This document shows positions 34,697 to 43,199 of a DNA stretch of 64,000 nucleotides, in pieces. Position 1 is the stretch's first letter; each line of letters opens with the position of its first letter. The position numbers were made by a program, and so were the translations under genes. The DNA is from JAEHDI01 sp035455185 (GTDB lineage Bacteria; Acidobacteriota; Terriglobia; Bryobacterales; Bryobacteraceae): positions 1 to 64,000 of the forward strand of contig DATIFQ010000036.1 in assembly GCA_035455185.1 (NCBI GenBank), given 5' to 3'. The notes below the pieces were generated by a model. The model worked only from the letters and a program-made list of their open reading frames with translations, ran no database searches and was not told where the DNA came from.

Positions 34697-37119
34697 AAAC
34701 CACAAGCTCAGACCTGCTCGAATTCGAGGCCCTCCGCGAGCTCGTCGGGCGCTACGTCGCGAGCCCGCTTGGCCTGGCGCTGCTCCGCGAGGCAGCTCCC
34801 CATACGGACCGCGGGCACCTGGAGCAGGCGCTCGCCGACGTTGCCGAGGCGATCGAGTACGTGCAAGCAGCCTCCAAGCCCCATCCCGCGGTACGTGGAG
34901 CGGCGGTCCGCATCCGGTTCGACTCTCTGAGCGACCCAACGGAAGCTCTTCAGAAACTGCGGATCGAGGGGACGGTTCTGGAGGCGAAGGAGATTCTCCA
35001 ACTCACCGGTCTGATGGACCTAGCGTCGGATGTAAAGCGGCTGCTCGGGTCGGTTGCCGAACGATTCCCGCGGCTGGCCGGGAGAGGCCGCGAAATCGGA
35101 GAGTTCCACTCGCTGGTCCGCGACCTGGTCGGAAAGGTCCTGCCGGACGGCACACTGGCCGATGACGCAAGCCCGGCGCTGGCGCGCCTGCGCCGGGATA
35201 TCGACAGGCAGAGGAAGCTCGTCCAGGAGTCGCTCGAGAGGTTTCTGCGGATCCACCGCGAGGAGAACGTCCTTCAGGAAGAGTTCGTCACGATCCGCAA
35301 CGACCGGTTCGTGGTACCGGTGATTGCCGGGCGCCAGCGGAAGATCGAAGGCGTGATCCACGGAGCCAGCGGCAGCGGCCACACCATGTTCGTCGAACCG
35401 CTCGAAACCATCGAATTGAACAACGAACTGGTGCGGCTCAGCGAAGAGGAACTCCGCGAGATTCACCATATCCTTCGCGAGATGACCGCAAGCCTGCGGG
35501 CAAGTGGTGAGGCCATCGCGGCAACCGCCGAGGTCCTGGGAGATCTCGAATTCCTGTTCGCCAAGGCGCGATTTGCATCCGATTTCGACTGCACGGTGCC
35601 GCGATTCAGCCCGTCCGAGGCACGGCGCCTCAGTCTTCGCGAGGCGCGCCATCCGCTCCTAGCGGATGTCCTGCGCCGTCAGAAGAAGCCGATCATCCCG
35701 GTGTCTCTTGAATTGACGGAAGACTGCCGGACCCTCTTGATCAGCGGGCCGAATACAGGCGGCAAGACGGTCACGCTAAAGACGGTCGGGCTTCTCGCGC
35801 TGATGGCGCAGGCGGGCTTTCCGGTACCCTGCTCCGAGGCGGAGTTTCCATTATTCGGCCAGGTGCTTGCGGATATCGGCGACCAGCAGTCCATCCAGGA
35901 AAGTCTGAGCACGTTCTCGGCGCACATCTGCCGCGTGCGCGACATGCTCGACGCGGCCGATTCGACTTCTCTGGTGTTACTCGACGAACTGGGCCGGGCG
36001 ACGGACCCGGAGGAGGGAGGAGCGCTCGGCGTCGCCGTTCTGGAGCGCTTCGGCTCAGCCGGTGCGTTCACGCTGTCATCCACGCATCTGATGGCTCTGA
36101 AGGTGTACGGCGCCTCAACGCCGGGCGTAGTCAATGCGTCGATGGGATTCGACGACGAGACGCTCAGGCCGACGTATGTCCTGAAGGTGGGCGCTCCCGG
36201 CAAGTCAGCCGGTCTGGAGATTGCGAAGCGCCTGGGAATGCCCGATGTGTTGATCGGCGAGGCAGGCCAGCGGCTCGGAAGCCGCGAGCGCGATCTCAGC
36301 AGCTTTCTCTCTGACTTACACCGCCGGCTGGACCGCCTGGCTGCGCAAGAGCAGGAACTGCGGGAGATAAAGGAAGCCCTGATCGCCCGTCAGAAATCCC
36401 TGGCAACGGAATGGGAGCGCCGGGAATCCGCAAAGCTGAAAGAACTGGAGCGGCGCTACGAGTTGGTGCTTGAGAAGTTCGACAGCCAGGCGCAGGAGGC
36501 GATCGAACGGATTGTCGCCGAAGCCGAACGGAGGAAGGTTGCTTCGTCCGCCATGCGTCGTGTCGGAGGGCTGAAGCGCGGACTTCGGGAAGAGCTGGAA
36601 GTCACTGTGGTGTCCACACGGAATGAGTCCCGGCAAGGCGCCCTCGAAACACCGAAGGCGCAAATTACGGAAGGCGTGCGGGTGCGGCTCAAGAACATCC
36701 GCGAACCCGCACGGGTCAGCCGAAAGCTGGCAGGCGGCCTGATCGAAGTCCAGGCGGGCTTCCTCAAGCTTCAGGTTTCGGAGGATGACGTTCTGGAAGT
36801 CCTGCCGGATGCCGGAGGGGGCGCGGGCCTGCCGAGGCAGGTCACTTACCGCCCGGCGGTACAAGCGGCGCAAGCTGTGCAAGAAATCAACGTAATCGGC
36901 CAGCGTGCCGAAGAGGCATGCGATGCGGTGGAGAAGTTCCTCGACAACGCGGTGCTCGCCGAGGCGACGCGCGTGCGGATTGTTCACGGGCACGGCATGG
37001 GAATTCTGCGGCGGGCCATCGCTGAGCTGCTAGCCAAAAATCCGAACGTCGAGAAGTTCCATGCCGGCGATCAGTTCGAAGGAGGCGCCGGAGCGACGAT
37101 CGTGGAACTAAAGGGCTGA
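34693..37119 (+). CDS. mutS2: Endonuclease MutS2
   Basis: 808 residues from the ATG at 34693, which lies inside the Nudix stop. MutS2 rescues collided ribosomes in some bacteria and suppresses recombination in others. It lacks the MutS mismatch-recognition domain. Core and clamp regions occupy 1-330; the ATPase has Walker A GPNTGGKT at 352-359 and Walker B SLVLLDELGRATDPEEGG; a long coiled region (about 520-640) precedes a KOW-like part and the C-terminal Smr nuclease domain (VRIVHGHGMGILRRAI, near the end). It overlaps bcp tail to tail by 12 bases. Confidence 0.96.
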   Translation: MKTTSSDLLEFEALRELVGRYVASPLGLALLREAAPHTDRGHLEQALADVAEAIEYVQAASKPHPAVRGAAVRIRFDSLSDPTEALQKLRIEGTVLEAKEILQLTGLMDLASDVKRLLGSVAERFPRLAGRGREIGEFHSLVRDLVGKVLPDGTLADDASPALARLRRDIDRQRKLVQESLERFLRIHREENVLQEEFVTIRNDRFVVPVIAGRQRKIEGVIHGASGSGHTMFVEPLETIELNNELVRLSEEELREIHHILREMTASLRASGEAIAATAEVLGDLEFLFAKARFASDFDCTVPRFSPSEARRLSLREARHPLLADVLRRQKKPIIPVSLELTEDCRTLLISGPNTGGKTVTLKTVGLLALMAQAGFPVPCSEAEFPLFGQVLADIGDQQSIQESLSTFSAHICRVRDMLDAADSTSLVLLDELGRATDPEEGGALGVAVLERFGSAGAFTLSSTHLMALKVYGASTPGVVNASMGFDDETLRPTYVLKVGAPGKSAGLEIAKRLGMPDVLIGEAGQRLGSRERDLSSFLSDLHRRLDRLAAQEQELREIKEALIARQKSLATEWERRESAKLKELERRYELVLEKFDSQAQEAIERIVAEAERRKVASSAMRRVGGLKRGLREELEVTVVSTRNESRQGALETPKAQITEGVRVRLKNIREPARVSRKLAGGLIEVQAGFLKLQVSEDDVLEVLPDAGGGAGLPRQVTYRPAVQAAQAVQEINVIGQRAEEACDAVEKFLDNAVLAEATRVRIVHGHGMGILRRAIAELLAKNPNVEKFHAGDQFEGGAGATIVELKG

Positions 37120-37590
37120 CAGGGCTTCGAGCACCTGTGCGGCGTGCCCTTGCGCCTTTACCTTCGGAAAAATCTTCGCGATCCGGCCGTCCTTCCCGAT
37201 GATGAAAGTGGTGCGTTCGATGCCCATCACCGTCTTCCCGTACATGTTCTTTTCCTTCCACACGCCGTAAGCCTGAGCGGCCGTCTTGTCGACATCGCAG
37301 AGGAGCGTAAAAGGAAGGTCGTATTTCGTCTTGAACTTTGACTGGGCCGCCAAAGTGTCGGGGGAGATTCCAAGAATCACTGCGTTATGTTTCGCGAACT
37401 GCTTCGAGGTGTCGCGGAACTCGCATGCCTCCGTTGTGCAGCCGGGTGTGTCCGCCCTCGGGTAGAAATAGAGGACTACAGTTTTGCCCTTCAGGCTGGC
37501 GAGGTTGAGGGCCTCTCCGCGATCTGTCGTGAGGACGAGGGGAGGGGCTGGATCGCCTTCTTTCAGGGCGACGGGCGCTGTTTTGGCCAT
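37108..37590 (-). CDS. bcp: Thioredoxin-dependent peroxiredoxin Bcp/PrxQ
   Basis: 160 residues from the ATG at 37590. Peroxidatic C51 and resolving C56 are in TPGCTTEACEFRD, the atypical two-Cys arrangement of PrxQ. Further blocks: GKTVVLYFYPRADTPG and GIERTTFIIGKDG. It reduces peroxides with thioredoxin in the cytoplasm. It is the last gene of the DUF2064-ArsA-small-protein operon, 13 bases after the small gene. Confidence 0.95.
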   Translation of the reverse strand: MAKTAPVALKEGDPAPPLVLTTDRGEALNLASLKGKTVVLYFYPRADTPGCTTEACEFRDTSKQFAKHNAVILGISPDTLAAQSKFKTKYDLPFTLLCDVDKTAAQAYGVWKEKNMYGKTVMGIERTTFIIGKDGRIAKIFPKVKAQGHAAQVLEALSAL

Positions 37591-37603
37591 AGGTCTTGGG
37601 TGA

Positions 37604-37840
37604 TTACTCGACTGGGACGGTTGTCCCCTTTTTTTCTTCCCGCGTGAGCCACTCGATGCGCTCATCGATCACTGTCCGGATGGCTTTCAGGAACTCAACG
37701 CGGGCGTTCCGAAAGTGCTCGCGAGCAGATTCGGAGCCGCACTGGAGCATGGTGGTCAACTTCGGACCGGCACCCATGCAAAGACAGTTCACACGAGGCT
37801 CGGTGGAACCCGAAGCCGTGGTAGTTTCCTTCTCGCTCAT
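37604..37840 (-). CDS. Small Cys-containing protein between ArsA-like ATPase and Bcp
   Basis: 78 residues, not recognised. Cys at 19, 21 and 34 (NCLCMGAGPK and MLQCGSES), then a helical charged half (FLKAIRTVIDERIEWLTREEKKG). The start codon overlaps the ArsA-like stop (ATGA), which supports it as a real gene. No signal peptide or membrane segment is seen. Redox or metal roles are suggested by the Cys and the neighbours, without proof. Confidence 0.7.
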   Translation of the reverse strand: MSEKETTTASGSTEPRVNCLCMGAGPKLTTMLQCGSESAREHFRNARVEFLKAIRTVIDERIEWLTREEKKGTTVPVE

Positions 37841-39030
37841 GAGGCGACCTCCTTCATTTCGACGGTCAGAATCTTGTTGTCCAGCCTGGCACGGGCCGGT
37901 GTCAAGGCCGCCATCGAGGTTGGCAGGCCGATATGCCGGCGGAGTGTGCCGATCTCTACCACCAGTTCGTCACCCTTCTTGAACAGTCCGATTTCACCCT
38001 TGGTGGCGAAGGGCAGATGAATACGGATTTCGTAGCGGCCATCGTACTTCTCGAAGCTGTACGGCCGCTCTGTGCGGATTACTGCGGCGGGATTCTCGCC
38101 ATCCGGATAGAGGATCGAAGCAAGCTCTTCCAGGCGCGGCCTTCCGAGCACTTCGCGCGCAAAGAGCGGAACTTTTTTCACGCGCACCGGAGCGAAGTAC
38201 TCCTCAATCTCACGGAGGTTTTCTTCTTGGGACACGCGCCAGTCGTCAAAATAGCTGTCAGTGACCTCGCTTGGTAGTACCCGGTTCACAATCACCGTGT
38301 CCACGGTGAGTCCATGAAGGGAGAAATAGACGAACGCGCGCTGGGTCTCGCGCAGTACCATCTTCTCCGGGTTTGTTGCCAGCCGCACGGTCGTGAGGCG
38401 CGGATCCTCGAGCAGTTCGTCAATACCCTCGAGCTTCCGGAACAGCTCCTGGACGTTGGCAAAGTAGCTGTCAGTTGGAAGCTCAACCGGCGAAACGTGA
38501 CGAGCGAGCGGCCGCACCGCCTTGAGGAGACTGCGCTGGAAGGGGAACACGTGCTTCATGTACCAGTCGAGCGTGGTCGGCATGCTCACGAATCGCATGG
38601 ACTCGGCGGTGGGCGCGCAGTCCAGCACGACGGCATCGTAAAGCTTCTCGCGCCAGTACTGATTCACGTAAAGCATGGCACTCAGCTCTTCCATGCCGGG
38701 GAGAATCGCCAACTCCTCCGCTTCGACGCCGCTTATACCCGTGGTGCGCAGCACTGAGACGACATAGGAGGAGATCTCCTGCCAGTGGCGCCTGATCTCC
38801 TTCTGGATGTTCACTTCCTGGATGGCCAAGTGGCTGTTAACCGGGAATGGGTCGGCGGTTTGTCCCTGGAAGAGGCCGGTGGCCAGATCGAAAGAGTCCG
38901 CCAGGCTGTGCGCGGGATCGACGCTCATCACGAGGGTTCGGAGCCCGAGTTGCGCCATCCTAACCCCGGTGGCCGCGGCAAGGCTAGTTTTCCCCACGCC
39001 TCCTTTCCCAGTAAAGAGGAGGATACGCAT
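37837..39030 (-). CDS. ArsA/GET3-family ATPase with C-terminal HSP20-like domain
   Basis: 397 residues. The deviant Walker A GKGGVGKT is at 8-15, and the SVDPAHSLADSF and DCAPTAESMRF switch regions are typical of ArsA/GET3. Residues about 320-395 (YDGRYEIRIHLPFATKGEIGLFKKGDELVVEIG) fit the ArsA HSP20-like domain. The family splits into arsenite pumps (needing ArsB) and tail-anchored protein targeting factors. No arsB, arsC or arsR gene is near and only one ATPase half is present, so a targeting or chaperone-like role is more likely. Confidence 0.92.
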   Translation of the reverse strand: MRILLFTGKGGVGKTSLAAATGVRMAQLGLRTLVMSVDPAHSLADSFDLATGLFQGQTADPFPVNSHLAIQEVNIQKEIRRHWQEISSYVVSVLRTTGISGVEAEELAILPGMEELSAMLYVNQYWREKLYDAVVLDCAPTAESMRFVSMPTTLDWYMKHVFPFQRSLLKAVRPLARHVSPVELPTDSYFANVQELFRKLEGIDELLEDPRLTTVRLATNPEKMVLRETQRAFVYFSLHGLTVDTVIVNRVLPSEVTDSYFDDWRVSQEENLREIEEYFAPVRVKKVPLFAREVLGRPRLEELASILYPDGENPAAVIRTERPYSFEKYDGRYEIRIHLPFATKGEIGLFKKGDELVVEIGTLRRHIGLPTSMAALTPARARLDNKILTVEMKEVAS

Positions 39031-39034
39031 ACCC

Positions 39035-39682
39035 TTATTCTAGTCCTGCCAAGAGGGGGCGGTTCTTTTCAATCCACGCCGCGGTGTGCCGCGGCACTTC
39101 GGGACCGGTGGCGAGTCGTGCCAGGTCAGCAGGTGTATCAACGTCGAACCAAGCGGGGCCGACCGCGGTGGTAAGACCACACTTCCAAGAGGCCCGGAGG
39201 GTGTCTTCCAGGGTGAAAGGACCAGACCATCGAACGCCGCGAAACATGTCCGAATGGGTGCGGCGGCAGGCGATGACGCAGTAACCGCCGTCATCGGTCG
39301 GCATCAGGGCCACGTCAGCGGGCAATGACAGCACTGTTTGCAGGTGTGACGTGGGCAAGGTGGGGGCATCCGTCCCGACGATCACCGCTTGCGGGCGGTG
39401 CTCCGAGAGGGCTGTGTTCAGAGCATGCAGCATCCTGATGCCGAGGTCGCCCTTCTCCTGCAACCTCCTCGCAACCTTTGTCCCCGGCCAGGCATCCGTA
39501 TTCATGTTGGTGTGCAATTCGATGTCGGCGACGCGACTCAGGACGGCGATCCGTTCGAGCATGTCTGCAACAAACGCCTTGTGCAAAAGGGCGGCCTCAC
39601 CAGCCCCCAGACGCTCGGCAAGCCTGGTCTTGACCTGGCCGGCCACGGGCGCCTTGGCGAAGAGGATAATGACGGGCCGCAT
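39035..39682 (-). CDS. DUF2064/TIGR04282-family glycosyltransferase-like protein
   Basis: 215 residues from the ATG at 39682. It begins RPVIILFAKAPVAGQVKTRLAERLG, the start typical of the family, and has the GTDAPTLP and PTDDGGYCVIACR nucleotidyl-type motifs; the fold resembles CofC-type guanylyltransferases and GT-A glycosyltransferases. Substrate unknown. It is the first gene of the operon with the ArsA-like ATPase 4 bases downstream. TACAAT at 39694-39689 (minus) lies six bases before the ATG with no Shine-Dalgarno sequence. Confidence 0.88.
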   Translation of the reverse strand: MRPVIILFAKAPVAGQVKTRLAERLGAGEAALLHKAFVADMLERIAVLSRVADIELHTNMNTDAWPGTKVARRLQEKGDLGIRMLHALNTALSEHRPQAVIVGTDAPTLPTSHLQTVLSLPADVALMPTDDGGYCVIACRRTHSDMFRGVRWSGPFTLEDTLRASWKCGLTTAVGPAWFDVDTPADLARLATGPEVPRHTAAWIEKNRPLLAGLE

Positions 39683-39734
39683 GAAGTGATTGTAGACTGG
39701 TGTTTTCGGGCGATTGTTTTCGATGAGGGGAAGA

Positions 39735-40079
39735 ATGTTTAAAATCGGTCGTTTTCGTCTGTTTGCGATCTGCGTGTCGGCCGCCCTGGCGGCCGGAGCG
39801 GCGATTGCCGCGCCAAAGGCTGGAAAGGGCGACGCAGGCAAGGGGAAGGCTGTTTTTGAGCAGTGCGCGGTGTGCCACAACGCCGACAGCACCGACAAGA
39901 AGATGGGGCCTGGGCTGAAGGGCCTCTTTAAACGAGCGAAGCTGGCGAGTGGCAAGCCAGTGAATGAAAGTAACATCCGTGCGACCATCGACGCGGGTGG
40001 TAACGGAATGCCTCCCTACAAGGAGATGCTGTCGGATCAGGAGAAGGACAACCTGATCGCGTACCTGAAGACGCTCTGA
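39735..40079 (+). CDS. Small class I cytochrome c, exported
   Basis: 114 residues from the ATG at 39735, with AGGGG just upstream; an ATG at 39714 would add seven residues. A signal peptide (FAICVSAALAAGAAIAAP) is followed by a single heme motif CAVCH at 44-48 and the axial Met92 in GNGMPPY. It is a small periplasmic electron carrier. No oxidase or dehydrogenase gene is next to it; its partner is unknown. Confidence 0.92.
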   Translation: MFKIGRFRLFAICVSAALAAGAAIAAPKAGKGDAGKGKAVFEQCAVCHNADSTDKKMGPGLKGLFKRAKLASGKPVNESNIRATIDAGGNGMPPYKEMLSDQEKDNLIAYLKTL

Positions 40080-40113
40080 GGTTTCCGTCCAGCTGAACGG
40101 CCGCGGACCGCGG

Positions 40114-40143
40114 TTGACGAGGCCGCGGCGCAACGTCTACAGT
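40114..40143 (+). promoter_or_regulatory. Probable sigma70-type promoter of tRNA-Glu
   Basis: -35 TTGACG at 40114-40119, an 18-base spacer, -10 TACAGT at 40138-40143. The predicted start near 40150 leaves about 24 bases of leader before the tRNA. It is one of the best promoter matches in the window. Confidence 0.6.
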
Positions 40144-40173
40144 GAAGAGAGCCTGCCGAGCAACCGGTTTCAC

Positions 40174-40251
40174 GTCCCTATCGTCTAGCCCGGCCTAGGA
40201 CACCGCCCTTTCACGGCGGCAACGCGGGTTCGAATCCCGCTGGGGACGCCA
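40174..40251 (+). tRNA. tRNA-Glu (anticodon TTC)
   Basis: A full cloverleaf is present. Acceptor arms GTCCCTA (40174-40180) and TGGGGAC (40241-40247) pair with one G-T wobble; the anticodon stem CCGCC/GGCGG encloses loop CTTTCAC with anticodon TTC at 40210-40212; the T arm GCGGGTTCGAATCCCGC is perfect. The 3' CCA is encoded (40249-40251) after discriminator G. No integrase or duplicated 3' end is seen nearby, so it does not look like an occupied attachment site. Confidence 0.97.
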
Positions 40252-40304
40252 CTCAAATCAAGCCCAATCAGCGGGTTGTCTTGGGGAGGAGGTGCGCACT
40301 GCCT

Positions 40305-41009
40305 CTACGGCTGACCCTGCGCCTGCCACTCCGCAAGTCTTTCGCGAGCCAAGCCGGACGAGGTTGAGCTTGGGCCCAGCTCAAGCAGGCGGCGATACTC
40401 GACCGCCGCCGACGCCCGGTCACCGGCCGCAACATGGATTTCCGCGAGCATGGCGTGGACTTCCAGGTAGCGGCGGTCTTCGCCTGTTTCGAGAATGGCG
40501 TTTATTGACTGCTTCGCTCGGTCAGGGTTATGCAGCGCCATGTTGGCTAGGACGCTGTAATAGTGGGCCTCCGTCAGCCTGGGATCGAGCCTGAGCGCGG
40601 AGTCCGCAAGACGGGCCGCTTCAGCAAAGTGCCTGGATTTCAACTCGATCACGGCCAGCGACACGTACGGATTCGGAAATCTGGGATCCGCGGTGACGGC
40701 GCGCTCAAAAGCCCTGCGAGCTCCATCAATGTCATGGCGTTCCAGCAGCGTTCCCCCCAAGAAATACCAGGCCGCAGCGAATTGCGGATAGACGCTCAGG
40801 GCCCTCTCCAGCTCTTGTGACATTTTGACGAGGTTTGGCGTCTTTCTGCCGGCCTCGCGGCTGGCTCTCTCGTAAGCCTTGCGTGCTTCCTTCGGTGCCG
40901 CAAGAGTCGTGAAGCTCACATAGAACTCACTCGCAACAGCGGGGGGTTGCGCGCGTACGGCACCGGCTCCCAGAAGGAAGGCCAGAGTCACCGAACTCGC
41001 TCTTTTCAT
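40305..41009 (-). CDS. Exported TPR protein
   Basis: 234 residues from the ATG at 41009 with GAGGA eight bases upstream. Signal peptide MKRASSVTLAFLLGAGAVRAQ. About five TPR units follow, for example AAWYFLGGTLLERHDIDGARRAFERAVTADP and then EAHYYSVLANMALHNPDRAKQSI. It is a periplasmic scaffold of unknown partners. Divergent from the HTH-PD40 regulator; the shared 139 bases hold a long hairpin. The two may be functionally linked. Confidence 0.85.
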   Translation of the reverse strand: MKRASSVTLAFLLGAGAVRAQPPAVASEFYVSFTTLAAPKEARKAYERASREAGRKTPNLVKMSQELERALSVYPQFAAAWYFLGGTLLERHDIDGARRAFERAVTADPRFPNPYVSLAVIELKSRHFAEAARLADSALRLDPRLTEAHYYSVLANMALHNPDRAKQSINAILETGEDRRYLEVHAMLAEIHVAAGDRASAAVEYRRLLELGPSSTSSGLARERLAEWQAQGQP

Positions 41010-41060
41010 TGATGTTCCTCCGAGTGAAACTGTCCCGAGCTTAGGGTCTGCGCAACCTGC

Positions 41061-41105
41061 CGACAAGCGACAACGTGCGACGCACGTGGGTGTCGCCCTT
41101 TGTCG
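41061..41105. repeat. Long interrupted inverted repeat in a divergent promoter region
   Basis: Three nested arm pairs: CGACAA (41061-41066) with TTGTCG (41100-41105), GCGACA (41067-41072) with TGTCGC (41091-41096), and ACGTGC (41073-41078) with GCACGT (41082-41087), around a gac loop. All unpaired bases (ggg and ccct-type bulges) lie on the right arm. That is 18 paired positions. It could be an operator (ACGTGC-type palindrome with CGACA half-sites) or an RNA structure in the 5' leader of either gene. Confidence 0.6.
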
Positions 41106-41148
41106 TGATTGCGGGCGCGCTTGATGACCTGCCTGACCGGGGCTAAAA

Positions 41149-43119
41149 TTGACTGAGCCTGACGAGGTGCCAGTGCCCTCCATCGAGCCGCAAAGAGACC
41201 GGCGACTGGATTCGTGGAAAGAGATCGCTGCCTATCTCGGCCGCGATGTGCGCACCGTGCAGCGGTGGGAGAAAGAGGAGGGCCTCCCCGTCCACCGGCA
41301 CACGCACAAGAAGCTGGGAACGGTCTACGGGTTCCAGTCGGAAATTGACGCCTGGTGGGAGAGCCGCCGTGCCAGCCTTAAGTCTCCGCAACCACTCCCG
41401 AAACGGTCTCGGAGAACATGGTTGGCGGTAGGAGCCGCGGCTGCTATCGTTCTCGGCGCCGGCGTCGTGTTGGTAATCCGATTCATCACTCCTGAGCCCG
41501 CTCCTGTACAGTTCAAAGCCGTCCCGTTCACCACCTACCCCGGTGATGAACTCGGCGCCACTTTCTCCCCGGACGGGAACCAGGTAGCGTTCGCCTGGAA
41601 CGGGCAAAACCAGGACAACTATGACATCTACCTCAAAGCGTTCGATTCGGAGACCCCATATCGGTTGACCACCGACCCTGAGGCGGAGATGTTCCCGGCT
41701 TGGTCGCCAGACGGGCGCAGAATCGCCTTTGTTCGCAGCGCGGCGCCTTGGAAACTGCCCGCTGCGATCTATGTGATACCCGCGACGGGCGGCCCCCAAA
41801 CTCGGGTTGCCCAGCTCTCCACCGTGGAGTGCTTCTTTCGGAACGAGAGCCTGTCATGGTCTCCGGATGGGAAGTGGCTGGCGTTCGCTGACGGCGACTC
41901 GGCTGAGGCCCAGTCCGGAATCCACGTGCTATCGGTCGAAACCGGCGAGACGCGAAGGCTCACACTTCCCCCTGCCGGATGGGGCGGCGACGAGCTACCC
42001 GCGTTCTCTCCAGATGGCCGGTCGATCGCATTCGCCCGGTTCAGGAGCTTGACCCGATCTGATATCTACCTGGTGTCGTTGGACGGCGGCATGCCCAGAC
42101 GCCTGTCGTTCGCCAACCAGTTGATTCGAGGACTGGTGTGGACACCTGATGGCAAGGCGATCGTGTTCTCATCGGACGGACTGTGGAAAGTCGCTGTCAC
42201 CGGAGGTTCTCCGGAACGCCTTCAAGGAACAAGCGACTTGGCAGACGCCCCGGCCATCTCGCCACAGGGCGGGCGGCTGATCTTCTCGAGGCCGGTCTCC
42301 AATGAAAACATCTGGCGCGTCGGCGTCCAGGGTTCGCGGCTGGTGGGAGAGCCGACACGGCTGATTGCCTCCACTCGAGACGATACGAACCCCCAGTATT
42401 CGCCGGACGGCAGGCGAATCATTTTCGACTCGAACCGCTCGGGAAACTGGGAGCTCTGGGTGTGCAACAGCGATGGGTCGAATCCGATTCCGGTGAGCCG
42501 AGCCGGGTGGCCGAGCTGGTCGCCGGATGGCAAATACATTGCTTTCGACGACGATGTCAAAGGCAGTTCGGACATTTACGTAGTCAGCGCCGAGGGAGGA
42601 ACACCGAGGGCGATCACGCACCGGGGTGAAAACGCCGGGCCGAGCTGGTCTGCCGACGGCTGGATCTACTTCCAGTCCAATCGCTCCGGCAGCCTCGAGA
42701 TCTGGAGAACGAGGCCCGACGGCGGTGAGCAGGTTCAGGTGACCAGGAAAGGAGGGACGAGGCCGGCTGTTGCGCCCGACGGGAAGTTCGTCTACTTCGC
42801 AAAGGGAGTGCCGGCAGAAGCTATATGGCGGATCCCGGCGGAGGGAGGCGAGGAGACCCTCTTCCTCGACAATGCGGATGAAGCGGACATGGGACATTGG
42901 GCTCCGGTGAAGGAAGGCTTCTATTTCGTGCTGCGCAAGGAACGGAGGAAGGCTCTCGCGTTTCTCGACTTCAAGACCGGTGGCATCGCGGAGGTGATGC
43001 AGATCGAGAAGCCATGGGACCACTCCGCCCTCTCCGTCTCTCCGGACGGGCGCTCGATTCTGTACCCTCAGTTCGACGAAATCGGGCACGACCTGATGCT
43101 GGTGGAGAATTTCCGGTGA
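41149..43119 (+). CDS. HTH - membrane helix - PD40 propeller protein
   Basis: 656 residues if the TTG at 41149 is used; GTG at 41167 or 41173 would be better starts given TAAAAT at 41144-41149 as a likely -10. Residues 20-60 form a MerR/excisionase-like HTH (DSWKEIAAYLGRDVRTVQRWEKEEGLPVHRH), one membrane segment follows (AVGAAAAIVLGAGVVLVIRF, ~93-112), and the rest is a TolB-like propeller with about nine SPDG repeats (FSPDGNQVAF, WSPDGRRIAF and others). This layout recurs in acidobacterial genomes and suggests a one-component sensor with cytoplasmic DNA-binding and periplasmic sensing parts. Signal and targets unknown. Confidence 0.85.
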   Translation: MTEPDEVPVPSIEPQRDRRLDSWKEIAAYLGRDVRTVQRWEKEEGLPVHRHTHKKLGTVYGFQSEIDAWWESRRASLKSPQPLPKRSRRTWLAVGAAAAIVLGAGVVLVIRFITPEPAPVQFKAVPFTTYPGDELGATFSPDGNQVAFAWNGQNQDNYDIYLKAFDSETPYRLTTDPEAEMFPAWSPDGRRIAFVRSAAPWKLPAAIYVIPATGGPQTRVAQLSTVECFFRNESLSWSPDGKWLAFADGDSAEAQSGIHVLSVETGETRRLTLPPAGWGGDELPAFSPDGRSIAFARFRSLTRSDIYLVSLDGGMPRRLSFANQLIRGLVWTPDGKAIVFSSDGLWKVAVTGGSPERLQGTSDLADAPAISPQGGRLIFSRPVSNENIWRVGVQGSRLVGEPTRLIASTRDDTNPQYSPDGRRIIFDSNRSGNWELWVCNSDGSNPIPVSRAGWPSWSPDGKYIAFDDDVKGSSDIYVVSAEGGTPRAITHRGENAGPSWSADGWIYFQSNRSGSLEIWRTRPDGGEQVQVTRKGGTRPAVAPDGKFVYFAKGVPAEAIWRIPAEGGEETLFLDNADEADMGHWAPVKEGFYFVLRKERRKALAFLDFKTGGIAEVMQIEKPWDHSALSVSPDGRSILYPQFDEIGHDLMLVENFR

Positions 43120-43176
43120 AGGGTGCGCCTCAGGGCGGCAACGGAGTGCTAGTCTAAGAGGCTGGATCCTGCTCCA

Positions 43177-43187
43177 TTCGATTCGAA
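43177..43187. repeat. Short palindrome upstream of the methyltransferase gene
   Basis: TTCGA-T-TCGAA, perfect arms of five, ends 12 bases before the GTG start of the next gene. It could be an operator; at this length it may also be chance. Confidence 0.3.
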
Positions 43188-43199
43188 GTCGCCAAAACT

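Noticed and set aside
40174..40251. tRNA-Glu as an integration site of a mobile element
   Set aside because: No integrase, no repeated tRNA 3' end and no compositional change nearby.
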